Shown here piece after piece: positions 24,628 through 33,439 of a stretch of DNA of 64,000 bases. Each line of letters begins with the position of its first letter. Positions within the stretch are counted from its first letter, which is position 1. Source of the stretch: Mycolicibacterium setense (GTDB taxonomy: Bacteria > Actinomycetota > Actinomycetes > Mycobacteriales > Mycobacteriaceae); contig NZ_JTJW01000010.1 of NCBI RefSeq assembly GCF_000805385.1, positions 372,001 to 436,000 of the forward strand, written 5' to 3'. Both the position numbers and the translations under genes were made by a program. The notes under the pieces were generated by a model. That model saw only the letters and a program-made list of their open reading frames with translations, searched no databases and was not told the DNA's origin.

Positions 24628-26181
24628 ATGCCCGCTCCGTCCGCCGCCGACTTCGCCCGCCTGCGCGCGCTCGTCGCCATCGACGACGTCGAAGCCCGGC
24701 AGTCCAAGCCGATCGACGAGGTGTTCACCGGCAAGGAGCTGACCACCATCCCGGTCGGCACCGCCGATGACGTGACCGCCGCGTTCACCAAAGCCCGCGC
24801 CGCACAGGCGCAGTGGGCCAAGCGTCCGGTCAAGGAACGCGCAGCCATCATCAAGCGCTTCGGCACCCTGCTGGCTCAGAATCGCGACTTCCTGATGGAT
24901 GTGGCCCAGGCCGAAACCGGCAAGGCCCGCTCAGCCGCGCAGGAAGAGATCGTGGACATGATCTTGAACGCGAACTACTACGCGCGCGAGGCGGCCCGCC
25001 TGCTCTCGACCAAGCGGGTGCAGGGTCTACTGCCCGGCTTCGTCAAGACCGTGGTCAATCACCATCCCAAGGGCGTCATCGGAGTCATCTCGCCGTGGAA
25101 CTACCCGATGACCCTGTCGATCTCGGATTCCATCCCGGCCCTGCTCGCCGGCAATGCCGTGGTGGTCAAACCCGACAGCCAGACCCCCTACTGCACGCTG
25201 GCCAATGCCGAGCTGCTGTACGAGGCCGGACTGCCGCGCGATCTGTTCGCGGTCGTGCCCGGGCCGGGCTCGGTGGTGGGCACCGCGATCGTCGAACACT
25301 GCGACTACATGATGTTCACCGGTTCGACGGCCACCGGGCGATCACTGGCCGAACAGTGCGGCCGCCGCCTGATCGGCTTCTCCGCCGAACTCGGCGGCAA
25401 GAACCCGATGATCGTCACCAAGGGAGCCAACCTGAAGGTGGCCGCCAAAGCCGCCACACGCGCCTGCTTCTCCAATGCCGGTCAGCTGTGCATCTCGATC
25501 GAGCGGATCTACGTCGAGCGGGACGTCGCCGACGAGTTCACCGCCAAGTTCGCCGAGCAGGTGCGCAACATGAACCTCTCGGCGGCCTATGACTTCACCG
25601 CCGACATGGGCAGCCTGATCTCAGAAGATCAGATCAAGACCGTATCGGGCCACGTTGACGATGCAAAAGCCAAGGGCGCCAAGGTTGTTGCCGGCGGCAA
25701 TGCACGTCCGGACATCGGCCCGCTGTTCTTCGAGCCGACCGTGCTGACCGGCGTCACCGACGAGATGGAATGCGCGCGTAACGAGACCTTCGGTCCGCTG
25801 GTGTCGATCTACCCCGTCGACTCGGTCGAAGAGGCCGTCGAGAAGGCCAACGACACCGAGTACGGCCTCAACGCCAGTGTGTGGGCCGGGTCGAAGTCCG
25901 AGGGTGAGGCGATCGCCGCCCGCATCAATTCCGGCACGGTCAACGTCGACGAGGGCTACGCCCTGGCGTTCGGCAGCACGGCGGCCCCGATGGGCGGGAT
26001 GAAGGCCTCCGGTGTAGGACGGCGTCACGGGGCCGACGGAATCCTCAAGTACACCGAATCCCAGACGGTCTCCACTGCACGGGTGATCAATCTCGATCCG
26101 CCGCTGGGGATTTCACAGACCGTGTGGCAGAAGGCGCTGACGCCGATGATCCGGGCGCTGCAGAAGCTGCCCGGCCGCTAG
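24628..26181 (+). CDS. gabD2: Succinate-semialdehyde dehydrogenase (GabD2-like aldehyde dehydrogenase)
   Basis: 517 residues, full-length ALDH. Visible hallmarks: GVISPWNYPMTLSI near residue 152, FTGSTATGRSLA, the glutamate loop SAELGGKNPMIV near 253, and the catalytic cysteine in FSNAGQLCISIERIYVERD near 290. It closely resembles the M. tuberculosis GabD2 type, which is unlinked to this locus there. It oxidises succinic semialdehyde (or related aldehydes) with NAD(P) to the acid. A hairpin follows the stop. The gene stands alone on the plus strand. Confidence 0.9.
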   Translation: MPAPSAADFARLRALVAIDDVEARQSKPIDEVFTGKELTTIPVGTADDVTAAFTKARAAQAQWAKRPVKERAAIIKRFGTLLAQNRDFLMDVAQAETGKARSAAQEEIVDMILNANYYAREAARLLSTKRVQGLLPGFVKTVVNHHPKGVIGVISPWNYPMTLSISDSIPALLAGNAVVVKPDSQTPYCTLANAELLYEAGLPRDLFAVVPGPGSVVGTAIVEHCDYMMFTGSTATGRSLAEQCGRRLIGFSAELGGKNPMIVTKGANLKVAAKAATRACFSNAGQLCISIERIYVERDVADEFTAKFAEQVRNMNLSAAYDFTADMGSLISEDQIKTVSGHVDDAKAKGAKVVAGGNARPDIGPLFFEPTVLTGVTDEMECARNETFGPLVSIYPVDSVEEAVEKANDTEYGLNASVWAGSKSEGEAIAARINSGTVNVDEGYALAFGSTAAPMGGMKASGVGRRHGADGILKYTESQTVSTARVINLDPPLGISQTVWQKALTPMIRALQKLPGR

Positions 26182-26192
26182 ACCGATCGAAT

Positions 26193-26238
26193 GTGCGTAC
26201 AGATCGCGAAAACGCACGAAATCGCGATCTGTATGCAC
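26193..26238. terminator. Hairpin between convergent gabD2 and methyltransferase genes
   Basis: Arms of 16 bp (GTGCGTACAGATCGCG, 26193-26208, and 26223-26238) pair with one mismatch around a 14-base loop containing GCACGAAA. Placed between convergent stops, it could end both transcripts. It lacks a T-run. Confidence 0.5.
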
Positions 26239-26258
26239 GCTCGGGCTCTGCTCTGTCG

Positions 26259-27095
26259 CTATCCGGGACGCCGCGCGACGACTGCGAAATTCAGCGGGAT
26301 CCGAGGCGCCTCGGGCGGCAGCATCCAGCCTTGAGGGCAAGGCACCAGAGCCGGGAAAGCCGGCCAGTCCATGTAGGGCAGTTCGGCCAATGCCTCGATG
26401 ACGAGTCCGGCCTGCAGTAGGGACGTCACCACTTCGGACAGGTCGTGGCACCACTCGTGGTTACGCACCTGGGTGATCTGACCGGCCGAGTTCTCGGTGT
26501 AAGTCCCTGAGTCGTCGTAGGTTCGGACGCCGCCACCGCTGAGGTAATCGTCGGTGATGTTCCACGGTTCGTAGTCCATCGCGCTCAGGATCGGATGGTC
26601 GTCGCGGATCATGAACACGCCGCCCGGCTCGAGCAGGTCGTGGATCGATCGGGCCCAGCTGGCCAGTTCCGGCAGCCACACGATGGTTCCGGTACTGGTA
26701 ACCACGGTCTCGAAGCGTCGCTGGATCAACGCCGACGCGAACCGGGCATCGCCCTCGACCCAGGTGATGTCGCGGCCGTCGGCTTCGGCAATTCTGGCCG
26801 CATGCCGCAGCGAATTCGGGGACAGGTCGACCCCGTGGACATCGCGGGCACCCAGCCTCGCCCATGAGATGGTGTCGGTGCCGATGTGGCACTGCAGGTG
26901 CAGAAGAGAGCGGTCTTTCAACCCGGCTTCCGGTAGGTGCGGCGCAAGCACGTCGAGGTCGTTGCGCACCACCCATGAGATCTCGGTGGGATCGGCCAGG
27001 AATCCTGCCACGTCATACATTTCGGAACTGGCATGCACATCGGCCCGCTCATCCCAGTTCGCGCGGTTCGCCGCAAGAGCGTCGGCTTCGTTCAC
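26259..27095 (-). CDS. Class I SAM-dependent methyltransferase
   Basis: 278 residues from GTG 27095. The SAM-binding core is LLHLQCHIGTDTISWARLGA near residue 63, a QCHxG variant of the GxGxG motif typical of a bacterial methyltransferase family, followed by VHGVDLSP and ITWVEGDARFA. A C-terminal PEMT-like region contains YDDSGTYTENS and HNH-like spacing (VRNHEWCHDLSEV). The acceptor is unknown. It is 55 bp downstream of the amidohydrolase-fold gene's region on the same strand and may be co-transcribed after it. Confidence 0.85.
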   Translation of the reverse strand: MNEADALAANRANWDERADVHASSEMYDVAGFLADPTEISWVVRNDLDVLAPHLPEAGLKDRSLLHLQCHIGTDTISWARLGARDVHGVDLSPNSLRHAARIAEADGRDITWVEGDARFASALIQRRFETVVTSTGTIVWLPELASWARSIHDLLEPGGVFMIRDDHPILSAMDYEPWNITDDYLSGGGVRTYDDSGTYTENSAGQITQVRNHEWCHDLSEVVTSLLQAGLVIEALAELPYMDWPAFPALVPCPQGWMLPPEAPRIPLNFAVVARRPG

Positions 27096-27150
27096 CAGCT
27101 GATCCTTTCCTCGCCGACGCGACCATACCGGGCTGGACGAGGAAGTGCCG

Positions 27151-27984
27151 CTAGGTTTTTACCGGACCGCTCAGTTTGAACAGCCGTTGGGCATTGCCGC
27201 CCAGATAGTCGGACCGCGCCTCGTCGGTGAGGTCCAGTTCATCCAGGCCGGCGAGGGCGTGCTCGTGAACAATCATCGGGTAATTCGTGCCGAACAGAGT
27301 TTTCTGTTGTCCGGTACGGGTTTTCATGAACCTGACGAGTTCGGGTGGCAGGCGTTTGGTGGTGTAGGCCGACGTGTCGATGTAGACGTTCTCGTGCTTG
27401 CGGGCGACGGCAACCATCTCCTCTGTCCACGGGTAGCCGACGTGCCCGCACACGATCACCAGCTCAGGAAAATCCAGCGCCACCTGATCGATGTAGGGAA
27501 TCGGGCGCCCCGTCTCCGACGGGCGGAGCGGGCCGGTGTGGCCGACCTGCGTGCAGAACGGCACACCGAGTTCCACGCACTCGGCGAACAGCGGGTAGTA
27601 GCGCCGGTCGGTGGGCGCGGCGCCCCATAGCCACGGCACCACCCGCAGCCCGACGAAGCCGTCGTCGCGCACCCGGCGCCGCAGTTCTCGGATTGCCTCC
27701 ATCGGACGGTCCAGATCCACTGTAGCCAGACCCGCAAACCGGTTCGGGTGCAAACGAATCCATCCGGCGACCTCGTCATTGGAGATCAGGTCGAGGCCGT
27801 TGGGACCACGCCACGCGCTGAGCAACCCGACATCAACCGAACCGGCGTCCATCGCGGCCAGCGTGGCCTCGATCGGTACCTCGTCGTCCGGTATCGCCCC
27901 GCCGGTCCAGCGCCGCAGCGACGCGAAAATGTCGTTGCCGAGAAACCGCAGCGTCGGGTGCTGCATCCATACGTCGACGGTCAT
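27151..27984 (-). CDS. Amidohydrolase_2-fold protein with degenerate metal site
   Basis: 277 residues, TIM-barrel amidohydrolase family (VCGHVGYPWTEEM, FMKTRTGQQKTLFGTNYP). The usual N-terminal HxH metal motif appears as VDVWMQHP, and the usual FGSDYP aspartate is Asn in FGTNYP, so canonical zinc ligands are missing or shifted. M. tuberculosis has a conserved protein of similar length (Rv3510c, from memory) between fadD17 and fadD19, which could be the counterpart. Possible roles are decarboxylation or lactone hydrolysis of a degradation intermediate; catalytic competence is uncertain. Confidence 0.82.
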   Translation of the reverse strand: MTVDVWMQHPTLRFLGNDIFASLRRWTGGAIPDDEVPIEATLAAMDAGSVDVGLLSAWRGPNGLDLISNDEVAGWIRLHPNRFAGLATVDLDRPMEAIRELRRRVRDDGFVGLRVVPWLWGAAPTDRRYYPLFAECVELGVPFCTQVGHTGPLRPSETGRPIPYIDQVALDFPELVIVCGHVGYPWTEEMVAVARKHENVYIDTSAYTTKRLPPELVRFMKTRTGQQKTLFGTNYPMIVHEHALAGLDELDLTDEARSDYLGGNAQRLFKLSGPVKT

Positions 27985-28022
27985 AGTGCTCGACTGTAGC
28001 CGCGAGCACCGCGCGGAAAGCC

Positions 28023-29144
28023 CTACTTTTGGGCGATACCGTCCAGGCGCTTGGTGGCCGCCTCGAAACCGCTCACCAGCTCAGCGATGATGTCGGCGAC
28101 AGGGCGGATCTCGTTCATGCGTCCCACGATCTGACCGACCGGCATCGACACGGTGTCGGGATTGTCCGACTCGTTCATCCGCTGATGAGCCTCGCTGACC
28201 AGAATGTTCTGCAGTGGCATCGGCAGCGGCTCCGGGGCATCCGGCGCGTCCCAGGCGTCGGTCCACTTGGTCTTGAGCAACCGGGCCGGCTTGCCGGTGT
28301 AGATCTTGCGGCGCACGGTGTCGGCGGTCGTCGCCCGCAGCAGCGCCTCCTGGATCGTCGAGGTGCCGCCGGGCAGACGGTGCCCGAGGTCATACTCGGC
28401 CGAGGTCAGGAACGCCGAGCCCATCCACACACCCGAGGCGCCCAGCGCCAGGGCGGCGGCCACCTGCTTGCCGGTGCCGATACCACCGGCAGCCAGCACG
28501 GGGGCCTTACCGTCAAGGGCATCAACGATTTCCGGCCACAGCACCATCGAGCCGATCTCGCCGGTGTGCCCACCGGCCTCGTGCCCCTGGGCGACGACGA
28601 TGTCGACGCCGTTCTCGACGTGGCGCAGCGCGTGCTTGGCACTGCCGGCCAGCGCGGCCACGGGAACACCCGCGGCATGGGCCTGCTCGATGACATCGTT
28701 GGGCGGGGAACCCAACGCGTTGGCGATCAGCTTGATGGGATGCTTGAGCGCGACTTCGACGTGGCTGCGGGCCACCGAGTGCAGCCAGCCCAGCACACCC
28801 TCGTTGCGTTCCTCATCCTCGGGCAGCGGCGGAACACCCAGGTCGGCAAGGGTTTTCGCGACGAAGTCGCGATGGCTCTGCGGGATCAGCTTGTTGATGT
28901 CGACGGCGGTGCCCTCGGTGGGGACCTTGGCCGGCATCACGATGTCGACGCCGTAGGGCTTGCCGCCGGTGTTGGCATCCATCCATTGCAAGACCTCTTC
29001 GAGGTCGTCGGCATCGTTGAACCGCACGCAGCCCAGCACGCCGAGCCCACCGGCCTTGCTGACCGCGGCCGCCACCTTCTCCGAGGGGGTGAAGACGAAG
29101 ATCGGGTATTCGATCCCGAACCGTTCGCACAACTCTGTTTTCAT
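28023..29144 (-). CDS. Nitronate-monooxygenase-like FMN flavoprotein (2-nitropropane dioxygenase family)
   Basis: 373 residues, FMN-binding TIM barrel: PIFVFTPSEKVAAAVSKAGGLGVLG at the N-terminus, then QGHEAGGHTGEIGSM near residue 203, and APVLAAGGIGTGKQVAAALALGASGVWMGSAFL, the phosphate-binding part. The H in GGHTG is the usual catalytic base. In sterol degradation a relative (IpdC, Rv3553) acts as a flavin reductase on HIP-derived CoA esters. Here the gene is a distinct member whose ATG overlaps the fadD19 stop (ATGA), so it is co-translated with a side-chain ligase. The true substrate may be a sterol-CoA ester rather than a nitronate; this is inference. Confidence 0.9.
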   Translation of the reverse strand: MKTELCERFGIEYPIFVFTPSEKVAAAVSKAGGLGVLGCVRFNDADDLEEVLQWMDANTGGKPYGVDIVMPAKVPTEGTAVDINKLIPQSHRDFVAKTLADLGVPPLPEDEERNEGVLGWLHSVARSHVEVALKHPIKLIANALGSPPNDVIEQAHAAGVPVAALAGSAKHALRHVENGVDIVVAQGHEAGGHTGEIGSMVLWPEIVDALDGKAPVLAAGGIGTGKQVAAALALGASGVWMGSAFLTSAEYDLGHRLPGGTSTIQEALLRATTADTVRRKIYTGKPARLLKTKWTDAWDAPDAPEPLPMPLQNILVSEAHQRMNESDNPDTVSMPVGQIVGRMNEIRPVADIIAELVSGFEAATKRLDGIAQK

Positions 29145-30793
29145 GATTTCGCTCCGACATGATTGGCGTGCACGTCATCGGCGGCCCGCTCCTCGGTCTG
29201 GTCCTTGGCCCACCGGTAGTCGGGCTTGCCCGCCGGTGAACGCTTGACCTCGTCGACCAGCCACAGGCTGCGCGGCACCTTGTATCCGGCGATCTCGCTG
29301 CGCACGAACGCGTCGAGTTCGGCCAGGGTCGGCCGGGCGCCCTCACGTGGCTGCACGACGGCGGCGACGTGCTGCCCGAAGCGCTCGTCGGGCACGCCGA
29401 CCACCAGCGCGTCGAACACGTCCGGGTGACCCTTGAGCGCGGCCTCGACCTCTTCGGGGTAGATCTTCTCGCCACCGCTGTTGATCGACACCGAGCCGCG
29501 GCCCAGCATGGTCACGCTGCCGTCGGCCTCGACCTCGGCGTAGTCACCCGGGATGGCGTAGCGAACCCCGTTGTAGGTCCGGAAGGTCTCGGCGGTCTTC
29601 TTCTCGTCCTTGAAGTAGCCGACCGGGATGTGCCCGCACTTGGCGATGATGCCGCGAACGCCCGATCCGGGCTTGACCTCGTTGCCGTCCTCGTCGAGCA
29701 CCTTGGTGTTCTTGTCGATGGTGACCCGCGGGCCACCGGTGTGCGACTGGCCCTTGGCCACGATGCTGGTGCCGCCGAAACCGGTCTCCGACGAGCCGAT
29801 CGAATCGGTGATGATCCGGTTGGGCAGCAGCTCGAGGAACTTCTCCTTGAGGCTGGTGGAGAACAGCGCGGCAGTGCTGGCGAGCAGGAACAGGCTCGAC
29901 AGGTCGAACTCCTTGCCCTTTTCCTGGTGCGCCAGAAGCGAGTCCAGCAGCGGGCGCGCCATCGCGTCACCGGTGAAGAACAGCAGGTTGACCTTGTGGG
30001 CGTGGATCATCTGCCAGACCTCGTCGGCGTCGAACTCCGGTGCCAGCACCACGGTCTGGCCGGAGAACAGCGACATCCACGTGGCCGACTGGGTGGCGCC
30101 GTGGATCATCGGCGGGATGGGCAGCCGGATCATCGGCGGGTTGGCGACAGCCTGCTTGGACAAGTCGTACTCGTCGGCGACGGGCTCGCCGGTCGCGAAG
30201 TCGGTTCCGCCGAACAGCACCCGGTAGATGTCCTCGTGACGCCACATGACGCCCTTGGGGAAGCCGGTGGTGCCGCCCGTGTAGAGCAGGTAGATGTCGT
30301 CGGCGCTGCGGGGCCCGAAGTCCCGCTCGGGAGACCCCTGGGCCAGCGCATCCTCGAAGGCCACGCCGCCGTAGCGCTGGTAGTCGTCATCCGACCCGTC
30401 CTCGACCACCAGGACGGTCTTCACATTCGGCGTCTCCGGCAGGACATTGGCCACCCGGTCGGCGTAACGCCGCTCGTGGATCAGCGCGACCATGTCGGAG
30501 TTGTCGAACAGGTACTTCAGCTCGCCCTCGACATAGCGGAAGTTGACGTTGACCAAGATCGCGCCGGCCTTCACGATGCCCAGCATCCCGATCACGATCT
30601 CGATGCGGTTGCGACAGTAGAGGCCGACCTTGTCGTCCTTCTTCACACCCTGATCGATCAGATAGTGCGCCAGGCGGTTGGCCTTCTCCTCCAACTGCCC
30701 GTAGGTCAGCTGCTCGTCGCCGGAAATCAGCGCGACACGGTCCGGCACAGCGTCGATGGCGTGCTCGGCAAGATCAGCAATATTCAGAGCCAC
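29141..30793 (-). CDS. fadD19: FadD19, long side-chain steroid-CoA ligase
   Basis: 550 residues from GTG 30793. The open frame continues far upstream but that part overlaps echA19 and is non-coding; the family length is about 548. ANL ligase motifs: LLYTGGTTGFPKGVMW near residue 178, SIGSSETGFGG, YAIPGDYAEV, GRGSVSINSGGEKIYPEEVE, and catalytic Lys in RSPAGKPDYRW. It activates the C26 acid made by Cyp142-type P450s. The KstR site lies 12 bp upstream of the start, shared with echA19. Its stop overlaps the flavoprotein ATG. Confidence 0.95.
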   Translation of the reverse strand: MALNIADLAEHAIDAVPDRVALISGDEQLTYGQLEEKANRLAHYLIDQGVKKDDKVGLYCRNRIEIVIGMLGIVKAGAILVNVNFRYVEGELKYLFDNSDMVALIHERRYADRVANVLPETPNVKTVLVVEDGSDDDYQRYGGVAFEDALAQGSPERDFGPRSADDIYLLYTGGTTGFPKGVMWRHEDIYRVLFGGTDFATGEPVADEYDLSKQAVANPPMIRLPIPPMIHGATQSATWMSLFSGQTVVLAPEFDADEVWQMIHAHKVNLLFFTGDAMARPLLDSLLAHQEKGKEFDLSSLFLLASTAALFSTSLKEKFLELLPNRIITDSIGSSETGFGGTSIVAKGQSHTGGPRVTIDKNTKVLDEDGNEVKPGSGVRGIIAKCGHIPVGYFKDEKKTAETFRTYNGVRYAIPGDYAEVEADGSVTMLGRGSVSINSGGEKIYPEEVEAALKGHPDVFDALVVGVPDERFGQHVAAVVQPREGARPTLAELDAFVRSEIAGYKVPRSLWLVDEVKRSPAGKPDYRWAKDQTEERAADDVHANHVGAKS

Positions 30794-30804
30794 AGAACCT
30801 AAAC

Positions 30805-30818
30805 TAGAACGTGTTACA
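30805..30818. promoter_or_regulatory. KstR operator between fadD19 and echA19
   Basis: TAGAACGTGTTACA is identical to the site in front of fadE26 and fully matches the consensus. It lies 12 bp from the fadD19 GTG and 45 bp from the echA19 GTG, so repression of both genes is likely. Confidence 0.88.
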
Positions 30819-30862
30819 TTTCGATACAAGTCCGGGGTTATCCAGCATGGAGGAAAGCATTC

Positions 30863-31663
30863 GTGAGCGAGTCTGAGAAAGGGCCCGACGCCCTCATTGA
30901 GCAGCGCGGACACACCCTGATCCTGACGCTGAACCGGCCGGAGGCGCGCAACGCGCTTTCCACCGAGATGCTCTCGATCATGGTCGAGGCCTGGGACCGC
31001 GTCGACAACGATCCGGAGATCCGCACCTGCATCCTCACCGGCGCCGGCGGCTACTTCTGCGCCGGTATGGACCTCAAGGGCGCTACCAAGAAGCCGCCGG
31101 GCGATTCGTTCAAGGACGGGAGCTACGACCCGTCCCGCATCGATGGCCTGCTCAAGGGTCGCCGGCTCACCAAGCCGCTGATCGCCGCGGTCGAGGGTCC
31201 GGCCATCGCCGGTGGCACCGAGATCCTGCAGGGAACCGACATCCGCGTCGCCGGCGAGAGCGCCAAGTTCGGCATCTCGGAGGCCAAGTGGAGCCTCTAC
31301 CCGATGGGTGGCTCGGCGGTGCGCCTGGTGCGCCAGATTCCCTACACCATCGCCTGCGACATGCTGCTGACCGGACGGCACATCACCGCCGCCCAGGCAC
31401 TCGAGTACGGGCTCATCGGCCACGTCGTACCCGACGGCACCGCGTTGGACAAGGCCCTGGAGATCGCCGAGGTGATCAACAACAACGGCCCGCTGGCCGT
31501 GCAGGCCATCCTCAAGACCATCCGCGAGACCGAGGGCATGCACGAGAACGAGGCATTCAAGCCCGACACCGCCAACGGCATCCCGGTGTTTCTGTCCCAG
31601 GACGCCAAGGAAGGCCCGCTGGCGTTCAAGGAGAAGCGCGCACCCAAGTTCCAGATGAAGTAG
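30863..31663 (+). CDS. echA19: EchA19, steroid enoyl-CoA hydratase
   Basis: 266 residues from GTG 30863 with GGAGGAAAG upstream. A canonical crotonase: FCAGMDLKG near residue 63, and both catalytic glutamates present (AGGTEILQG and GISEAKWSL). In M. tuberculosis EchA19 hydrates the side-chain enoyl-CoA of cholesterol catabolites. Divergent from fadD19 under one KstR operator. A strong bidirectional terminator follows about 45 bp after the stop. Confidence 0.95.
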   Translation: MSESEKGPDALIEQRGHTLILTLNRPEARNALSTEMLSIMVEAWDRVDNDPEIRTCILTGAGGYFCAGMDLKGATKKPPGDSFKDGSYDPSRIDGLLKGRRLTKPLIAAVEGPAIAGGTEILQGTDIRVAGESAKFGISEAKWSLYPMGGSAVRLVRQIPYTIACDMLLTGRHITAAQALEYGLIGHVVPDGTALDKALEIAEVINNNGPLAVQAILKTIRETEGMHENEAFKPDTANGIPVFLSQDAKEGPLAFKEKRAPKFQMK

Positions 31664-31706
31664 TCGCCCTCTAGGGCGCCCGGCAGGCGTTCATCTTTGA
31701 GCCAAA

Positions 31707-31744
31707 ATTGAGGCCCTGCTCGGTGTTTCGAGCAGGGCCTCAAT
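31707..31744. terminator. Strong bidirectional intrinsic terminator
   Basis: A perfect 16-bp stem (31707-31722 with 31729-31744; arm ATTGAGGCCCTGCTCG) with a six-base loop GTGTTT. On the plus strand it is followed by CGTTTT; on the minus strand by TTTTGG. It separates convergent echA19 and the proline-rich gene. It is the clearest Rho-independent terminator in the window. Confidence 0.92.
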
Positions 31745-31757
31745 CGTTTTCAGGCTC

Positions 31758-32087
31758 TCAGCGCCAATGCCTGGGCGGAGGTGGGCCCCAATGCCCCGGC
31801 GGGGGCGGCGGCCCCCAGAACCGCGGTGGTGGAGGTGGCCCCCAGAACGGCGGCGGAGGCGGCGGCGGCCCCCAGAACGGCGGCGGCGGAGGTGGTCCCC
31901 AGAATGGCGGCGGAGGCGGTGGCGGCGGGTGCAGCGGTGCCGGTCCCCCAAACTGCAGGCCCACCGGCGCCGAGCTGATCACCGGCTCGGCGTTGGCCTG
32001 GGTTGCCATGCCGACGGCACCGGCCAGAAGTGCCCCGCTCAACAGCATTCCGCTCATCAGAGTTCGCCCACTCGTATGTCGTGCCAT
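31758..32087 (-). CDS. Secreted proline-rich protein with FWGPPPPP repeats
   Basis: 109 residues from ATG 32087, with GGAGGGG eight bases upstream. The signal peptide (GMLLSGALLAGAVGMATQANA) is cut near ANA. A short linker is followed by about five or six imperfect repeats of P(4-8)-FWG, the last ones changed to RFWG, GHWG and RHWR. Polyproline II rods with regular Trp/Phe suggest a wall- or matrix-binding role. No known domain. The repeats are made of GGN codons on the opposite strand, which makes the region repetitive DNA. No KstR site is seen in front. Confidence 0.85.
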   Translation of the reverse strand: MARHTSGRTLMSGMLLSGALLAGAVGMATQANAEPVISSAPVGLQFGGPAPLHPPPPPPPPFWGPPPPPPFWGPPPPPPPFWGPPPPPRFWGPPPPPGHWGPPPPRHWR

Positions 32088-32233
32088 AACCCGCACCCCT
32101 CCATCATCGCGTCATCCCCGATTTTGGAAGGCTATCTAATTAGATGGGCTATACGGAACCTGTGAATCACCTTGCACAGCGAATACTTAACTGGCACATA
32201 GGTGTACACAGTCGATGAAGCGCGCGCAGAAGG

Positions 32234-33439
32234 TCAGGCGCCCACTCGAGCCGTCGGGGTGAACACCACGGGCATCGATTCGGGCCCACTGACGAAGTTG
32301 GCCGGCCGCAACGGCAGCTGGTCGTCGTTGGCCAACCGCAGATCGGGCAACCGGGTGAGCAGCCGATCGAGCATCAACCGCAACTCCAGTCGCGCCAGCT
32401 GGTTACCGAGACAGAAATGAGTCCCGAAACCGAAAGCCAAGTGGCTGTTCGGGTTCCGGTCGAACCGGAATTCGTCGGGGTTGTCGAAAACGGCTTCGTC
32501 GAAGTTCGCGGACTCGAACATCAACATGAGCTTCTCGCCGGCCTTCAACTCGGTGCCATGGAACACCGTGTCCTCGGTCAGGGTGCGGCACATGTTCTTC
32601 ACCGGCGAAGTCCAGCGCAGCGTCTCCTCGATCGCGCCGGGCAGGACATTCCGGTCCGCGACGAGCGCGTCCCACTGATCGCGGTGGCGCAGTAGCTGTT
32701 CGGTGCCACCGGAGAGCGTGTGCCGGGTGGTCTCGTCGCCGCCGATCAGGATCAGCAGCGTCTCGAACACGATCTCGTCATCGGTCATCCGCTGGCCCTC
32801 GACCTCGGCGTTGACCAATATCGAGAACAGGTCATCGGTCGGCTCGGCACGGCGCTTGGCGATGACGTCCATGGTGAACGTGGTGTACGCGGCGAACGTC
32901 TCCATCAGCTTTCCGATGGCGGCCTCGTCGAGATGCGAACTCAGCCCGCACACCAGATCGTCCGACCACGTCAGCAGCATTTCGCGCTCGGTAGGCAGCA
33001 CGCCGAGCATGTCGCCGATCACCGCCATCGGCAGCGGCGCCGCGATATCGCGAACGAAGTCGCATTCCCCCCGTTCACACACCGCGTCGATCAGTGTGTC
33101 GCACAGGTTCTCGATCGAGGGCACCTTGTCCATCACGCGCTTGCGGGTGAAACCGGAGTTGACCAGCTTGCGGCGCAACACATGTGCCGGATCGTCCATG
33201 TCGATCATGTACGGCATGCCGGGCTGGTCGGGGCGGATACCGCCGGTGTTGGAGAACAGCTCCGGGTTGCGTTCGGCGTCGATCACGGCCGCATAGGTGG
33301 TGGCCGCCGCCAGGCCGTTGCGGTCGCGGAACACCGGCTGGTTGGCCCGCATCCAGCGGTAGGCCTCCCGGGCTCCCCCGTCGGCGTAGAACGTGCCGTT
33401 GGTGAGGTCGACATCGGGCTTGAGCAGGACTTGGGTCAC
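32234..33439 (-). CDS. cyp142: Cyp142, steroid C26-monooxygenase cytochrome P450
   Basis: 401 residues from GTG 33439, with AAGGAG before it. P450 landmarks: I-helix GGDETTRHTL near residue 240, ExxR in EETLRW, and the heme loop FGFGTHFCLGNQLAR near residue 340 with the proximal cysteine. In mycobacteria Cyp142 oxidises the terminal methyl of cholesterol/cholestenone to the C26 acid, the substrate for FadD19. The start overlaps the stop of the preceding gene (GTGA), so the two are coupled. Electrons may come from FdxD. Confidence 0.95.
   Translation of the reverse strand: MTQVLLKPDVDLTNGTFYADGGAREAYRWMRANQPVFRDRNGLAAATTYAAVIDAERNPELFSNTGGIRPDQPGMPYMIDMDDPAHVLRRKLVNSGFTRKRVMDKVPSIENLCDTLIDAVCERGECDFVRDIAAPLPMAVIGDMLGVLPTEREMLLTWSDDLVCGLSSHLDEAAIGKLMETFAAYTTFTMDVIAKRRAEPTDDLFSILVNAEVEGQRMTDDEIVFETLLILIGGDETTRHTLSGGTEQLLRHRDQWDALVADRNVLPGAIEETLRWTSPVKNMCRTLTEDTVFHGTELKAGEKLMLMFESANFDEAVFDNPDEFRFDRNPNSHLAFGFGTHFCLGNQLARLELRLMLDRLLTRLPDLRLANDDQLPLRPANFVSGPESMPVVFTPTARVGA

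Noticed and set aside
30794-31543. N-terminal extension of FadD19 across echA19
   Set aside because: It would give about 800 residues against a family norm near 550, and it overlaps the KstR operator and the whole echA19 gene.
31780-31930. Repetitive GGCGGCGG DNA at 31.8 kb read as a plus-strand PE_PGRS-like gene
   Set aside because: The glycine-rich plus-strand reading is the antisense of proline codons. The minus-strand frame has a signal peptide and ribosome site, and no PE domain exists.
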